Shown here: positions 22,654 to 32,323 of the stretch, piece after piece
Position numbering within the stretch: the stretch's first letter is position 1
Layout: each line of letters starts with the position of its first letter
Assembly: GCA_021399435.1 (NCBI GenBank)
Contig: JAJTUP010000096.1
Location: 159,691-223,690, forward strand
Source: Diaporthe sp. PMI_573
Taxonomy: Eukaryota; Ascomycota; Sordariomycetes; Diaporthales; Diaporthaceae
Direction of reading: 5' to 3'
DNA: 64,000 bases
Notes under the pieces: generated by a model
Database searches by the model: none
Seen by the model: the letters and a program-made list of their open reading frames with translations, nothing else
Told to the model about the DNA's origin: nothing
Translations under genes and position numbers: made by a program

Positions 22654-23882
22654 TCAGCTGTCTCCGCCAGATTTGCTTTCAGCGAGCAGGTCAGAGCTCC
22701 CAGACTGTGCTCGCCAGGCCGGTCGACTAGAACCAACGGTAGTAGGAATACTGTACGCAGTAATCTCACTTTGTGGCGGTTCGTTGAGTCCTTGTGCTCC
22801 GCTCATATGCGACTGCGATGTGGAAAGTTTTCCCTTCACAAAAAGGCGAATGAATGGCACACTGGCGGCCATGATGAGACTGCTGATTTCTGCCGCTGTC
22901 CACACAATGAGGTTCGTCACCTCATCTGTACTTGTCAGCTTAGACCTGATAGCATGTACGAAGAATACTGACAGGTGAAATCGGCCTGGGCCATGAGAAG
23001 TACGTTGGCTGTTTTGGCCAATCCCGTTGCCCCGGATCTGGCCAGTAACATCAGCTGTTATCACCTCTCAGCATCTTGCCAGGCAACATTTACACAAATC
23101 CCAGGCTCATGGCTACTGCGACCCCGACTTTGTCTTTAGTTCTCATTTGCATAGGCAAGATAATTTTCCAAGCTAGTAAAGCGAGAACAATGTCCGTAAC
23201 TCCAGACCAGGCTGTCCAAGTCAGTTGATGCAATTTGTTCAAGTTTGACGAGAGTGATTACTGAGAGCCACTTACCAGCCGAGAACAAATTGTAGTTGGC
23301 CGCAATGATGTTGCTCCAGCACCACATCTGCTTTGGCGACACAGTGAGACCTGTCCCATCACACTCCAGGAAATTGAGGATGATTCCCACGTCCATCAGT
23401 ACGTTGACAGATATTAACAGACACCACACCGCTATTCTCATACAATCCCGTGTCCGCCTGACAATCCTCAGCATCGTTAGAGCCCAAGACGTCTTCGCCA
23501 AAACACAGGCCAATATGGCGGAACTGGAACCCACACGACTGAAAGTGTGTAAACCTGGAAGATTAGCTGGGTCTATTTCGGCGACGTGCTTTCCGACTCC
23601 ATGATGGACCCCGACCACGGTAGCAGCATGCTCTAGGCCCGAGAGAATCTGGGAGCATACAATGTCAGTAACGGGGTGAATCCAGTTCTGAGCGCGATAG
23701 AATTGAAGGAACCAACAGACAAATGCAACAATCATCACCCAATCATCCCACCATAGTCTGCCTCCTCCACGGCACCTGCAGTAGAGTCTGAGTCCAAGAA
23801 AAATGCCCGACACGACAAATAGCGTCCATACAATGACGATCGTGGATTGACCCCGATCCATAGTGCCAGGATGATGGATCAA
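22654..23882 (-). CDS. Fungal rhodopsin-domain integral membrane protein
   Basis: A seven-helix membrane protein of the large fungal rhodopsin-domain family (often annotated 'integral membrane protein', related to PTH11-like proteins without a CFEM domain); ligands are unknown. Five exons restore the family pattern. A 72-bp in-frame intron (GTCTGT...CCCAG, within 23650-23770) turns DDWVMIVAF into the helix preceding VVGVHHGVGKH. Further introns are at 23275-23212, 23093-23038 and 22972-22926. The joined C-terminal half reads SGVTDIVLALLAWKI, MSLGFVSGATGL and ADFTYEVTNLIVWTAAEIS, the conserved helix 6-7 region, followed by a hydrophilic tail. Total about 329 residues. The start may be the first Met or MDRGQ seven codons later. 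Confidence 0.85.
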
Positions 23883-24442
23883 TACCGTAGATATAGCTCA
23901 AGAGGTGCCACAGCAACAAGGAAAATATCGTCGTTGACTGTGTACTGCGAAGTGCAATGCAGTGCTGCCGGTATCTGTTCGAGAGGGCGGCTCGGTTGAA
24001 GTAAAGAATGATGGAGATGGGCGTAGAGGCGTTGACGCGAGAGAGTTGAGATGAGCAGGTATTTGTGATGTGCGTGAGGACAGTGGACGGTGGCAAAAAT
24101 CAGGGATGGCTGGCAACAAGTAGGAGTCTAGGTGGAGCGGGGACACCATTATCCGGAACGTTGGTGGAACCTCGTCTTGCGGACATCTTCCCTCGGTAGC
24201 CAACTGCTGGAAATTGTATACAGGGCAGATCGAGGGAAGGGGTCCCTGATTGGCAGGGTTGGTGCGCACCCGGGAACAGAGAGCCCAGCTCCCGTCCTCT
24301 CATTGGAAGATTGCATGTCAGACGTGACCCCTGCTGGCCCAGGCCCATCGACCCGCATGCCCGCTTGGACGCATCGCAGCAAATCATTTGTGAAATACTC
24401 CTTGGCGTCCTATTGGTTAGTCTTGCCGGGTGATTACGCAGG
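23883..24442. other. Intergenic region upstream of the membrane-protein gene
   Basis: No recognised gene on either strand. Confidence 0.4.
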
Positions 24443-24476
24443 TCAGTCAGTGGCGCAGATCAGTCAGTGGCGCACT
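24443..24476 (+). repeat. Two 17-bp direct iterons of a pogo-like element end
   Basis: TCAGTCAGTGGCGCAGA is followed directly by TCAGTCAGTGGCGCACT, then AT-rich sequence. Length and arrangement match the iteron pairs of the complete elements at 25.7-32.3 kb, so this is probably one end of a decayed relative. No ACGTGGTT cap precedes it. Confidence 0.6.
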
Positions 24477-25750
24477 TTTTATAATTTTACTCGTACTTTA
24501 CTACTTACTTTAACCTATTTATACTAGAAAGTCTTAGTTTTTTTTTTTAAAATAAGCTAGTATATTCTACATTTATAAACATATTTTTAAGTTTTTATTA
24601 TTATTGTCAGATGTGACGGGTAGCCAAGAGGTGTGTAGAAACAAGACATGGAGAGAGGATCCTACGGGACGACCCCATGAGGAACAGACTGGAAGCAGTG
24701 GAAGAAGAGTAAAACTACACGTGTCAGATGTGACGGGTAGCCAAAGAGGTGTGTGCCTGAGGCATCAATATGTCCGTCATGACAAAACCAGCCCCCAACG
24801 GGAGGGGTCGCGCTAGAGAACCTAGACAAGACATGAACACAAGACAACAGTGACCACCCCATCAATTGGACCATAATTACACGTCCCATATACCTAAAAG
24901 GGTGATAATCTGACAGCTGCGGCTGCGGCTGCGACAGCAGCAAGAAAACGCAAGAGGAAATCATGGGAGCGATATCCACAGAAGTTTAACAGGTCAACTT
25001 CTCAAGCGACGGGCAAGTCGATTAATCAGTTAATCGACTTAGCTATCGACTTAGCTATCGATATAGTGTAATGATCACACTAAACCTTTGTGGGGGTCTA
25101 GTAATGGCCTGTAGGGTTTATGTTAGCAATACGGCGTAGAGGTAATACTTGGCTGCTTTGTGTAAGACACGATTGATATCCGAGTATGATCACTAGCTGT
25201 GAGGCTATCCAGTTGTTGGACTGAATACTTAGATTGACGACTGAAGAGTCTGTTCTATGAGAGCTATCTACTGTGGTGATGACCATGTCCTTATATGTTC
25301 CTGACTCTTCATCCGTCCTGGGTGTTGGACCGTCCGGACCGCCTGTCGATAGTTGCGGTCCTCCCCTGTAGTCGACAGGACCGCCGACGGTCCTGTCGGT
25401 CCACCCCTGTGGGTGGGTCCTAGACCCTAACCCTGGTCTTGGCGTATCCCGTGACTCTGCCAACTAGTGCCGTGGGGCTGGCGTCGTGGCATTCGATCCG
25501 GGTTGTCTGGGTCACCCAAACGGGTCCCCTTGCCGTCAAGTGCGTTGGTTCATAACATATAGTAGATAAACACATTTACTTAACCCTAATTATACTTCTT
25601 TTATTTAAGTCAATTAGGAAGTCAATTAGCTTAATCGACTAATTAAGTATAAAATGCTGCTTAAATTGGATAGGAATCGTGATTGATAAGCCTTACAACA
25701 TAGCATGAGAATCGGTGTAGTTAGATTATTTTTCTGATATAGGGATCCTA
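24477..25750. other. AT-rich transposon-derived tract
   Basis: Contains two copies of a GTCAGATGTGACGGGTAGCC repeat (about 24606 and 24722), short ATCGACTTAGCT repeats at 25020-25070 and a GGTCC-rich palindromic patch at 25320-25420. No coding sequence is recognised. Confidence 0.45.
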
Positions 25751-26271
25751 TAACGTGGTTGGACACCCAGCCGGTCAGGATACCCAGCCAGTCAGTTTTT
25801 TTACTAACTAACAAAAAACGTCCGTGCCAACCCTGTCTATTTCTTTAAACTAGGCCTAATTAGGCTATAAATTTACATATTGATAAAGATTTATATAATT
25901 AAGCTAAGTTTGAAATTTCAGATCTTGAGAATTTTCATATAATTAGTTATAACGTGGTTGGACAGTCAGTGGCGGAGGACAGTAAGTGGCGGATTTTCAG
26001 CAAAACTACCAAATTTAGCCAACCCCAGCACCCACCCAGGGCAGAAAGGTCAATTGTATTTGGTACCAATTGGTGCCAACTGCTCTGAATTCCTTATTTT
26101 TGATTGATTCCATGAATTTGGAGTTGTGGTGGGGTTGTAGTGCCAGTCTGAAGATTTAAAGTTTTGGTGGGTGGGTTTGTTTTTGGTTTAGATCGCGTCC
26201 CCATTTTTCGCGTTAGTCTCGCATTACTCTACCTACTTAAACATTCAACACGCTAGAAATCAACAACCACT

Positions 26272-27936
26272 GTGCCATTTTCCCTCAAAGAAGATAGGAT
26301 TACTCTAGCTATTCAAGCAATTGAGAAATCCAAGAAAAACGATAAAAAACCCTTAAGTACGTGTCAAGCTGCACGTATATTTAATGTCCCTGAAACTACG
26401 CTCCGCAGAAGGATGAACCACCAACGCAATTGCAATAAATCACGCGTCAACTACCATAAACTTGACCCAATTGAAGAGCAAACACTGGTCCGATATATCA
26501 TTGAGCAAGATGCACGAGGATTTCCAATGCGGCTTTCTGGTGTGGAAGATATGGCCAACCTTCTGCTGGCATCGCGTGATGGCAAGCCTGTTGGTACCAA
26601 ATGGGCACGACGCTTCGTGGATGCACAACCAAGCTTGAAGACCAGGTTTAATCGGCCTTATGACTACCAGAGGGCCCTCTGCGAAGATCCAGAGGTCATT
26701 GGGAACTGGTTCCGGCTGCTTCGCAACATGATGGCCAAGTATGGGGTCATGGATGACGACCTGTACAACTTCGACGAGACTGGCTTTATGATGGGCATGA
26801 TAACTGCATCAATGGTTGTTACACGTTCTGATCGACATGGAAAGGCTAAATCTGTACAGCCTGGAAACCGGGAATGGGCAACAGCTATTGAATGCATTAA
26901 TGCGAAGGGCTGGTGTATCCCGCCGTTCGTCATTGTGCAAGGCGCCTACCACCTTGCCAACTGGACAACAGAGTCAGGCTTCCCACTAAGCTGGATGGTT
27001 AAGCCTACTCCAAATGGGTGGACGGATAACGAGACCGGTCTTGAATGGATTCAGCACTTCAACAAGCATACAAAGCTACAGACCAAGGGTGTATACCGGA
27101 TGCTCATCCTTGATGGCCATGAAAGCCATGTATCAGCAGAGTTTGAGCAGTATTGCAAAGAGCATAACATTATCCCTATCAGCATGCCACCGCATTCTTC
27201 TCATCTGCTCCAGCCATTGGATGTTGGATTATTCTCGCCATTGAAGCGTGCATATGGTGATGAGATCAATCTCTTCATCCGGGCCTCCATTAACCACATC
27301 ACCAAGTCTGAGTTCTTTATTGCATTCAAGGCAGCCCACGACAAGATCTTTACAGAAGAAAACATGAGATCTGGGTTCAGAGGAGCTGGGATTTCTCCAT
27401 GGGACCCAGATTTAGTTATTTCCAAGCTAGATGTCCGCCTACAAACTCCGGTGCAATCCCTTCCTGTCTTACCATCAAAATGGGAATCACAAACACCCTC
27501 TGATGCTCAACAGACTGTCCAGCAATCAAGTTTTAACAAAGACAGAATATTTGCCTATCAGGGAAGCTCCCCTACACCAATTATGGAGGCTGTTGATCGA
27601 CTAGCGAAGGGTGCACAAGTAATGGCGCACTCACTCACCATAATGAGCAAGCAGATCCGCACACTTCAAGACGCCAACATGGCACTCGCCAAACGCCGGA
27701 GGGCTAAAAGAAGTCGAGTCCAGTTTGGAGGGGCCCTTAGCATTGAGGACTCTCAAGCAATAATTGAAGAAAAACAAAAGGGGAAGCGGCCAGCTGGTGA
27801 AATGGCTGGTGGTGCTGAGGAGGCGGTCCGCGGCGGACCGACTAAACGACGATGTGGCAACTGCGGCGAGACTGGGCACAATGCAAGAACTTGTGAGAAA
27901 GATGTAGAAGAGTCTAGTCAGTCTGATTCTAAGTAA
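26272..27936 (+). CDS. Pogo-type DDE_1 transposase with C-terminal CCHC zinc knuckle; start codon GTG
   Basis: Transposase of the element at 25952-28276, 554 codons. The N-terminus has a Psq-type helix-turn-helix (STCQAARIFNVPETTLRRRM) followed by a CENP-B/Tc5-like DNA-binding region. The catalytic triad is D168 (NFDETGFMMG), D281 (LILDGHESHV) and D317 (LQPLDVGLF), spaced as in DD35D pogo enzymes. A C-terminal CGNCGETGHNARTC forms a retroviral-type zinc knuckle, probably aiding nucleic-acid binding. The frame is uninterrupted, but the expected initiator codon is GTG (26272-26274); the next in-frame ATG (about codon 48) would delete part of the first helix-turn-helix. An ATG to GTG change may have weakened this copy. 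Confidence 0.92.
   Translation: MPFSLKEDRITLAIQAIEKSKKNDKKPLSTCQAARIFNVPETTLRRRMNHQRNCNKSRVNYHKLDPIEEQTLVRYIIEQDARGFPMRLSGVEDMANLLLASRDGKPVGTKWARRFVDAQPSLKTRFNRPYDYQRALCEDPEVIGNWFRLLRNMMAKYGVMDDDLYNFDETGFMMGMITASMVVTRSDRHGKAKSVQPGNREWATAIECINAKGWCIPPFVIVQGAYHLANWTTESGFPLSWMVKPTPNGWTDNETGLEWIQHFNKHTKLQTKGVYRMLILDGHESHVSAEFEQYCKEHNIIPISMPPHSSHLLQPLDVGLFSPLKRAYGDEINLFIRASINHITKSEFFIAFKAAHDKIFTEENMRSGFRGAGISPWDPDLVISKLDVRLQTPVQSLPVLPSKWESQTPSDAQQTVQQSSFNKDRIFAYQGSSPTPIMEAVDRLAKGAQVMAHSLTIMSKQIRTLQDANMALAKRRRAKRSRVQFGGALSIEDSQAIIEEKQKGKRPAGEMAGGAEEAVRGGPTKRRCGNCGETGHNARTCEKDVEESSQSDSK
27824..27840. repeat. CGGTCCGCGGCGGACCG palindrome, copy 1
   Basis: Perfect 8-bp arms around one base, inside the transposase gene just before the zinc knuckle. 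Identical to 27956-27972. Confidence 0.8.
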
Positions 27937-27955
27937 ATAATAGCATATTTTCAAG

Positions 27956-27972
27956 CGGTCCGCGGCGGACCG
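27956..27972. repeat. CGGTCCGCGGCGGACCG palindrome, copy 2
   Basis: Lies 20 bp after the transposase stop codon. A third copy with one mismatch (CGGTCCGTGGCGGACCG) is at 41662-41678, beside a 202-bp repeat. Confidence 0.8.
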
Positions 27973-28308
27973 CCCAAATAGTTGGTCTGGCTGGTGTTAA
28001 TTGAGGTTGATCCTGCATGGCTGAAATGCTCTATTTTGGTGGGGAAGCTGATTTTCCCACCAAAAGTCTGCCACTTCAGACTGGCACTGCAGCCACGCCA
28101 ACTAGTCCAAATTAAGGAAATCAATTAAAAATAAGCAAATAAGACCAGTTGGCACCAATTGGTACCAAATACAATTGACCTTTCTGCCCTGGGTGGGTGC
28201 TGGGGTTGGCTAAATTTGGTAGTTTTGCTGAAAATCCGCCACTTACTGTCCTCCGCCACTGACTGTCCAACCACGTTATTAGAAAAATAAAATTACAGGG
28301 GTCTAAAT

Positions 28309-28510
28309 TGTCACGGCCAGCACGAGATGCAGCATGGGAGCTGGGTCTATTGGCGCTATCAACGAATATTCTAAGCTGAGGAGAGGGAAAAAAAAGGGGA
28401 GAGCGAAGCTCTGGCGGTCCCTGGCTCGCGAAGTCTTGACGCGACTGTGGGGCTAAGGGTTAGGGTCCTTGTGACGGCCAGAGGGCTTGCCTGCCGTGGC
28501 TGCCGTCACA
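28309..28510 (+). repeat. 202-bp dispersed repeat, copy 1
   Basis: Starts TGTCACGGCCAGC and ends GGCTGCCGTCACA, so the ends are imperfect inverted repeats. The last 40 bp form a second hairpin bounded by GTGACGGC and GCCGTCAC. No coding capacity. Four copies occur in the window. Confidence 0.85.
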
Positions 28511-28512
28511 TA

Positions 28513-28715
28513 TGTCACGGCCAGCACGAGATGCAGCATGGGAGCTGGGTCTATTGGCGCTATCAACGAATATTCTAAGCTAAAGAGAAAGAAGGAAAAA
28601 GGGAGAGCGAAGCTCATGCGATCCCTGGACTGCGTAAAAGTCTTGACGCAACTGTGGGGCTCAGGGTTAGGGCCTTGTGACGGCCAGGGTTTGCTTGACC
28701 GTCGCTGCCGTCACA
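28513..28715 (+). repeat. 202-bp dispersed repeat, copy 2 (diverged)
   Basis: Directly follows copy 1 after a TA dinucleotide and carries many substitutions, including AAGGAAAAAGGG in the purine tract. After it, the interrupted outer MITE resumes at TAAATAAGC. Confidence 0.8.
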
Positions 28716-28887
28716 ACATAAATAAGCTTTTTTTAAATAACTCCTCTAAAAAAATCTAAAAATTCTGAAATTTTAAACTTAGCTTATTTATATATTTATA
28801 AACCAACCCTTAAATTTGCATCCAAATTAGGCCTAGTTTGAAGAAGTAGACAAGGTTGGCACGGACGTTTTTTGTTAGTAAAAAAAG

Positions 28888-28972
28888 TGTCCGGCTGACT
28901 GTCCTGTCCGGCTGACTGTCCTGTCCGGCTGACTGTCCTGTCCGGCTGACTGTCCTGTCCGGCTGACTGTCC
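28888..28972 (+). repeat. Five tandem 17-bp iterons at the outer MITE end
   Basis: The unit TGTCCGGCTGACTGTCC is repeated five times without change, directly before the terminal cap AACCACGT. Other element ends in this window have one or two units. Confidence 0.92.
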
Positions 28973-28980
28973 AACCACGT

Positions 28981-29644
28981 TATATGGTTAAAACTAGCAT
29001 TACTATTTAGTGCGAGCTTCACTCGGGTGTCCTATATGAATTCATGTAGGCCATGGCGCTATCGCCCCACGGCAATCCCGGAATTTACTTCAAATCGTGA
29101 ATAGCTTCTAAGCATGGGAAGACATGGGATTTACTGAGTCATTCAACTGGTCAACTGGCGCAGAGCTGTACGCAAGCCGCGGCAGATTTTGGCATGACAT
29201 CATCCCTTTATTTTTCAAAAAATGTGGCGGTGTTACGGTAACAATGCATGTGATAAATTGGTGTATATGGGGCCCGATGTGCTTAGTTAGAAATGGTTGT
29301 ATAGCAGCTGATTGAGGTTGTATGAATATTTGCATTCTTTGAGATAGTGTCTAGCCATCCTGAGCAACTACTTCAGAGTCTTCCCAATCTGGAGTTTGTA
29401 TAACTTCGCCGTTTCGGTGGTCACGGTTCATCACCCATCGGATTTAATACTCACTTGCTTACATGGCAAACTGCACCTAGACTCGCTTTCCAAAGAACTT
29501 GATTGACTTTCTAATGATACATATGTAGGCGTTACAACCAGCTGTTATGTGTGCCGGGAAACTACACTAGGGATTGAAGTAGAGGTAATTTAAGTCCCAG
29601 CCCTGGGACGAAAATTTACAATAGCAACTGTGGGATATATTTCC
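28981..29644. other. 3' flank of the Myb gene
   Basis: No recognised gene. It separates the transposon nest from the Myb gene's stop codon. Confidence 0.4.
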
Positions 29645-31153
29645 CTAATCATATTTTTCCACACTGATAGATAAGCCAGTCCCAAAATTGGTCAGCTGTG
29701 TCAGGGCTGAAGCCAGCTGCGCCTCATCGCATGTGAGTGATATTGACACTCGGAACTTTGTCGACTTTGGTGCTGGTGGTGTCCCATCATGTGGCGCGAG
29801 TGATGGGAAATAAGGTGTCGATTTGGATACAGAGGAGGTCTTGTTTCCCATGACCCAGTCATTGCACTCCGGGACCTTGTTGCTTCCGTCCAGGGAAGTT
29901 GCATGGGTAGGTTGAGTGCATCCAGCAGTGTCTGAAAGGGGTTGATTTGCAGTGCTCAACCCGTGTGGGAGGTGAGATGTATTCCGCTTATGTGGACTCG
30001 GCTGCTGTTGGTCAAAGAAGCAACCTGCGGGCAAGTTGAAGGGTGACTCTGTAGCTTGGCCTCGCAGCAGAGCCGGGTCGAGTTGCAAATAATCCTCCAT
30101 AGCTATGCCACTGTCCTCGTTCATGCCTGGAGTTGGAAGGACGCTCTCCTTCGGGTACTCATACCAGGCTGTATTGTCTGGCATCGAAACATTGATCCCC
30201 TCCATTCTCACGGGCCTAGTGCCACTTGGCCCCGAGGGGCGCGTATTCATGCCGCCGTCGTTTTGGATGTCCATGTCGCTGCTAACGTCCTCGAGCCATG
30301 TACGTATTACTTTGACATTTTCTTTCACGGGTTCTCTTTCCTCTTCCTCCTCTTCCGCGTCATCGGATCGCATGGATTCGCTATTATCGCTCGAATTGGA
30401 TATGCTGACCCCCTCGGAGTTTCTGAAACTCGCCTGAGCGTGGATGCTTTGCAGTGTTGCATGTCCAGAGGATGGACTAGGGTGACTTTGGCGTGTTCGG
30501 CTTCTGTTCTCGTTCTTGACCCTCAAAGTAGAGTACCGATTCTTAAGTGCAAGAGTGGTCCTAGTTGGAGTGTGATAGCTCGCGATTTGTGCCCACTTGG
30601 TGCCGTTGGTCAAAACTTCGTGGAGGAGGTCTGCGTCCTGATGACACCAGTCAGTCTGCCCTGTTGTCATATTTGTGGTCGAGAGTGCTTTGGGGGTAAA
30701 CACACCTCCTCTGGTGTCCAGTCGCAGTAATTGATTTTAGGGTCCAGGACGTGGTTCCAGTGACTTGAGCACTGATCTGCACTTCTTGACCCGACTTCAG
30801 CAGCCACTTTGGTCCAATTCGTGCCCCAGCGCTGGATAGCGGCAATCAGACGCTCGTCCTCGTTCTCGGACCAAAGGCCCATGGTCCTGCCGTCCGCGAG
30901 ACTATTCCACCACCGCCGGCGGCAGTCCTTGTTGGATCTCCCAGGAACGGCCTTCGCAAGCTCGCGCCAACGAAGAGGTTGGTGTTGTTGTTCAGCTGAT
31001 GAGATAACATGTCAATTAGTTACTCCACGGCGGGGGGACGAAAGGAGCATTCCGCTTGAGCACCGAAAGCTAATGGAGGGCCTTACCAGCCATCACTGCC
31101 TGGCGCAGAAGTTCGTCTTCCTTGCTTGTCCAACTTCGTCTTACGCGAGCCAT
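29645..31153 (-). CDS. Three-repeat Myb-like DNA-binding protein
   Basis: A probable nuclear transcription factor. Exons 31153-31087, 30995-30706 and 30637-29645 (introns 91 and 68 bp) join into exactly 450 codons. Repeat 1 is split by intron 1: SWTSKEDELLRQAV near residue 7, then RWRELAKAVPGRSNKDCRRRW. Repeat 2 spans about residues 62-106 (WSENEDERLIAAI, NWTKVAAEV, QCSSHWNHVL). Repeat 3 begins DWTPEEDADLLHEV, reformed across intron 2, and ends LKNRYSTL. The tandem Trp spacing is that of R1R2R3 Myb domains. The C-terminal half is Ser-rich with a DDAEEEEEE acidic run, possibly activating. The gene is intact although transposons lie on both sides. The target pathway cannot be inferred. Confidence 0.9.
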
Positions 31154-31611
31154 TTCGACCACGAGAACCGTTTCTGGTAAGGTGATACTTCGTTGCACTA
31201 GGTTTGGATTTTACCTCGACCTGGCACAAGGTGAACCACGAACTGGCCACTGTTTGGCCTTCGGAACACCCGGTGGGTTGAATGGAACGGATATTATGGT
31301 GCCCCTGCTAGATAAAGCCTCCCCGCCATGTCCAGCAATAGCAGTGGGTCCTTGAAACTTCAGCAATTTGGACCCTCTAAGCGGCGCTTTCAATTCAGCT
31401 GGTCTGGTAGGTCTGAACGAGGTATGGAGTACTGTGGGCCGTCAAAAGTCTCCCCTACAACCCCCATTTCCCACCAAAACTCACTATATTTAACTAGTTA
31501 TAAAAACACATTTAGAGTTCTTAATATTAAATAGCTAAAAAAAAACCTTTAATTTTTTAATAAAAAATATATTTATAATTATTAATTTTAAATATTTTAA
31601 ATATTTAAGTA
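31154..31611. other. Myb promoter region passing into AT-rich TE sequence
   Basis: 31154-31450 is GC-balanced and is the likely Myb promoter. 31480-31611 is almost pure A/T, without genes. Confidence 0.45.
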
Positions 31612-32043
31612 ACGTGGTTCACCACCCAGCCGCGCATACCACCCAGCCGCGCAGTTAAAACGCTAACAAAAAACGTCTGTGCACACCCTGCTAAAGCCTG
31701 CAAACTAAGCCCAATTTGGATGTAAATTTCAGGGTTAGCTTATAAGTATATAATTAAGCTATATTTGAAATTTTAAAAAATTAGGATTTAAATAGAATTA
31801 GTTATTAACTAAAACATTAAATTTTCTATTTTTCCTTATATAACTTTTTCTAATTAATTCTATTTAAATCCTAATTTTTTAAAATTTCAAATATAGCTTA
31901 ATTATATACTTATAAGCTAACCCTGAAATTTACATCCAAATTGGGCTTAGTTTGCAGGCTTTAGCAGGGTGTGCACAGACGTTTTTTGTTAGCGTTTTAA
32001 CTGCGCGGCTGGGTGGTATGCGCGGCTGGGTGGTGAACCACGT
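31612..32043. mobile_element. 432-bp foldback MITE
   Basis: Two near-perfect inverted arms of about 190 bp around a loop of about 50 bp, flanked by TA (31610-31611 and 32044-32045). Each arm starts ACGTGGTTC followed by two 17-bp iterons (ACCACCCAGCCGCGCAT and a copy differing in the last base). The shared cap and TA target indicate mobilisation by a pogo-like transposase. It has no coding capacity. Confidence 0.92.
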
Positions 32044-32045
32044 TA

Positions 32046-32323
32046 TATAAATAAGCTAAGTTTAAAATTTCAGAATTTTTAGATTTTTTTTAGAGGAGTT
32101 ATTTAAAAAAAGCTTATTTAGACCCCTGTAATTTTATTTTTCTAATATAACTAATTATATAAAAATTCTCAAGATCTAAAATTTCAAACTTAGCTTAATT
32201 ATATAAATCTTTATCAATATGTAAATTTATAGCCTAATTAGGCCTAGTTTAAAGAAGTAGACAGGGTTGGCACGGACCATTTTTGTTAGTAAAAAAACTG
32301 ACCGGCTGGGTGTCCAACCACGT
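32046..32323 (-). mobile_element. Second, partial copy of the outer pogo-like MITE
   Basis: Reverse complement of the sequence flanking the nested insertions at 25753-28800. It has an intact right terminus (GTCCAACCACGT, TA at 32324-32325) with a single 17-bp iteron (ACACCCAGCCGGTCAGT). Its other end abuts the foldback MITE and is missing. Confidence 0.8.

Larger units (their letters stand above)
25952..28276 (+). mobile_element. Autonomous-type pogo/Tc1-mariner element with 131-bp terminal inverted repeats
   Basis: The terminal repeats 25952-26082 and 28146-28276 are identical over 131 bp and the element is flanked by TA duplications (25950-25951, 28277-28278). Each end starts ACGTGGTTG followed by two 17-bp iterons. 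The perfect match between arms implies recent movement into the outer MITE. Confidence 0.93.
25753..28980 (+). mobile_element. Outer TA-flanked pogo-like MITE, split by nested insertions
   Basis: Left end ACGTGGTTGGAC at 25753 and its inverse ending at 28980, each flanked by TA. Taking out the inner pogo element (25952-28276) and the two 202-bp repeats (28309-28715) leaves about 490 bp of AT-rich non-coding sequence. That sequence aligns in the reverse direction with 32046-32323, where the inner target site is still uninterrupted (AGTTATATTAG). This proves the order of insertion. The two ends differ in iteron type, so it may be a recombinant of two subfamilies. Confidence 0.8.

Noticed and set aside
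24900..25440. Direct short repeats as a CRISPR-like array
   Set aside because: Units differ in length and spacing and the organism is a fungus; they are TE-derived repeats.
28309..28510. Helitron interpretation of the 202-bp repeat
   Set aside because: Ends are inverted-repeat-like rather than 5'-TC and 3'-CTRR, and there is no A-T insertion site pattern.
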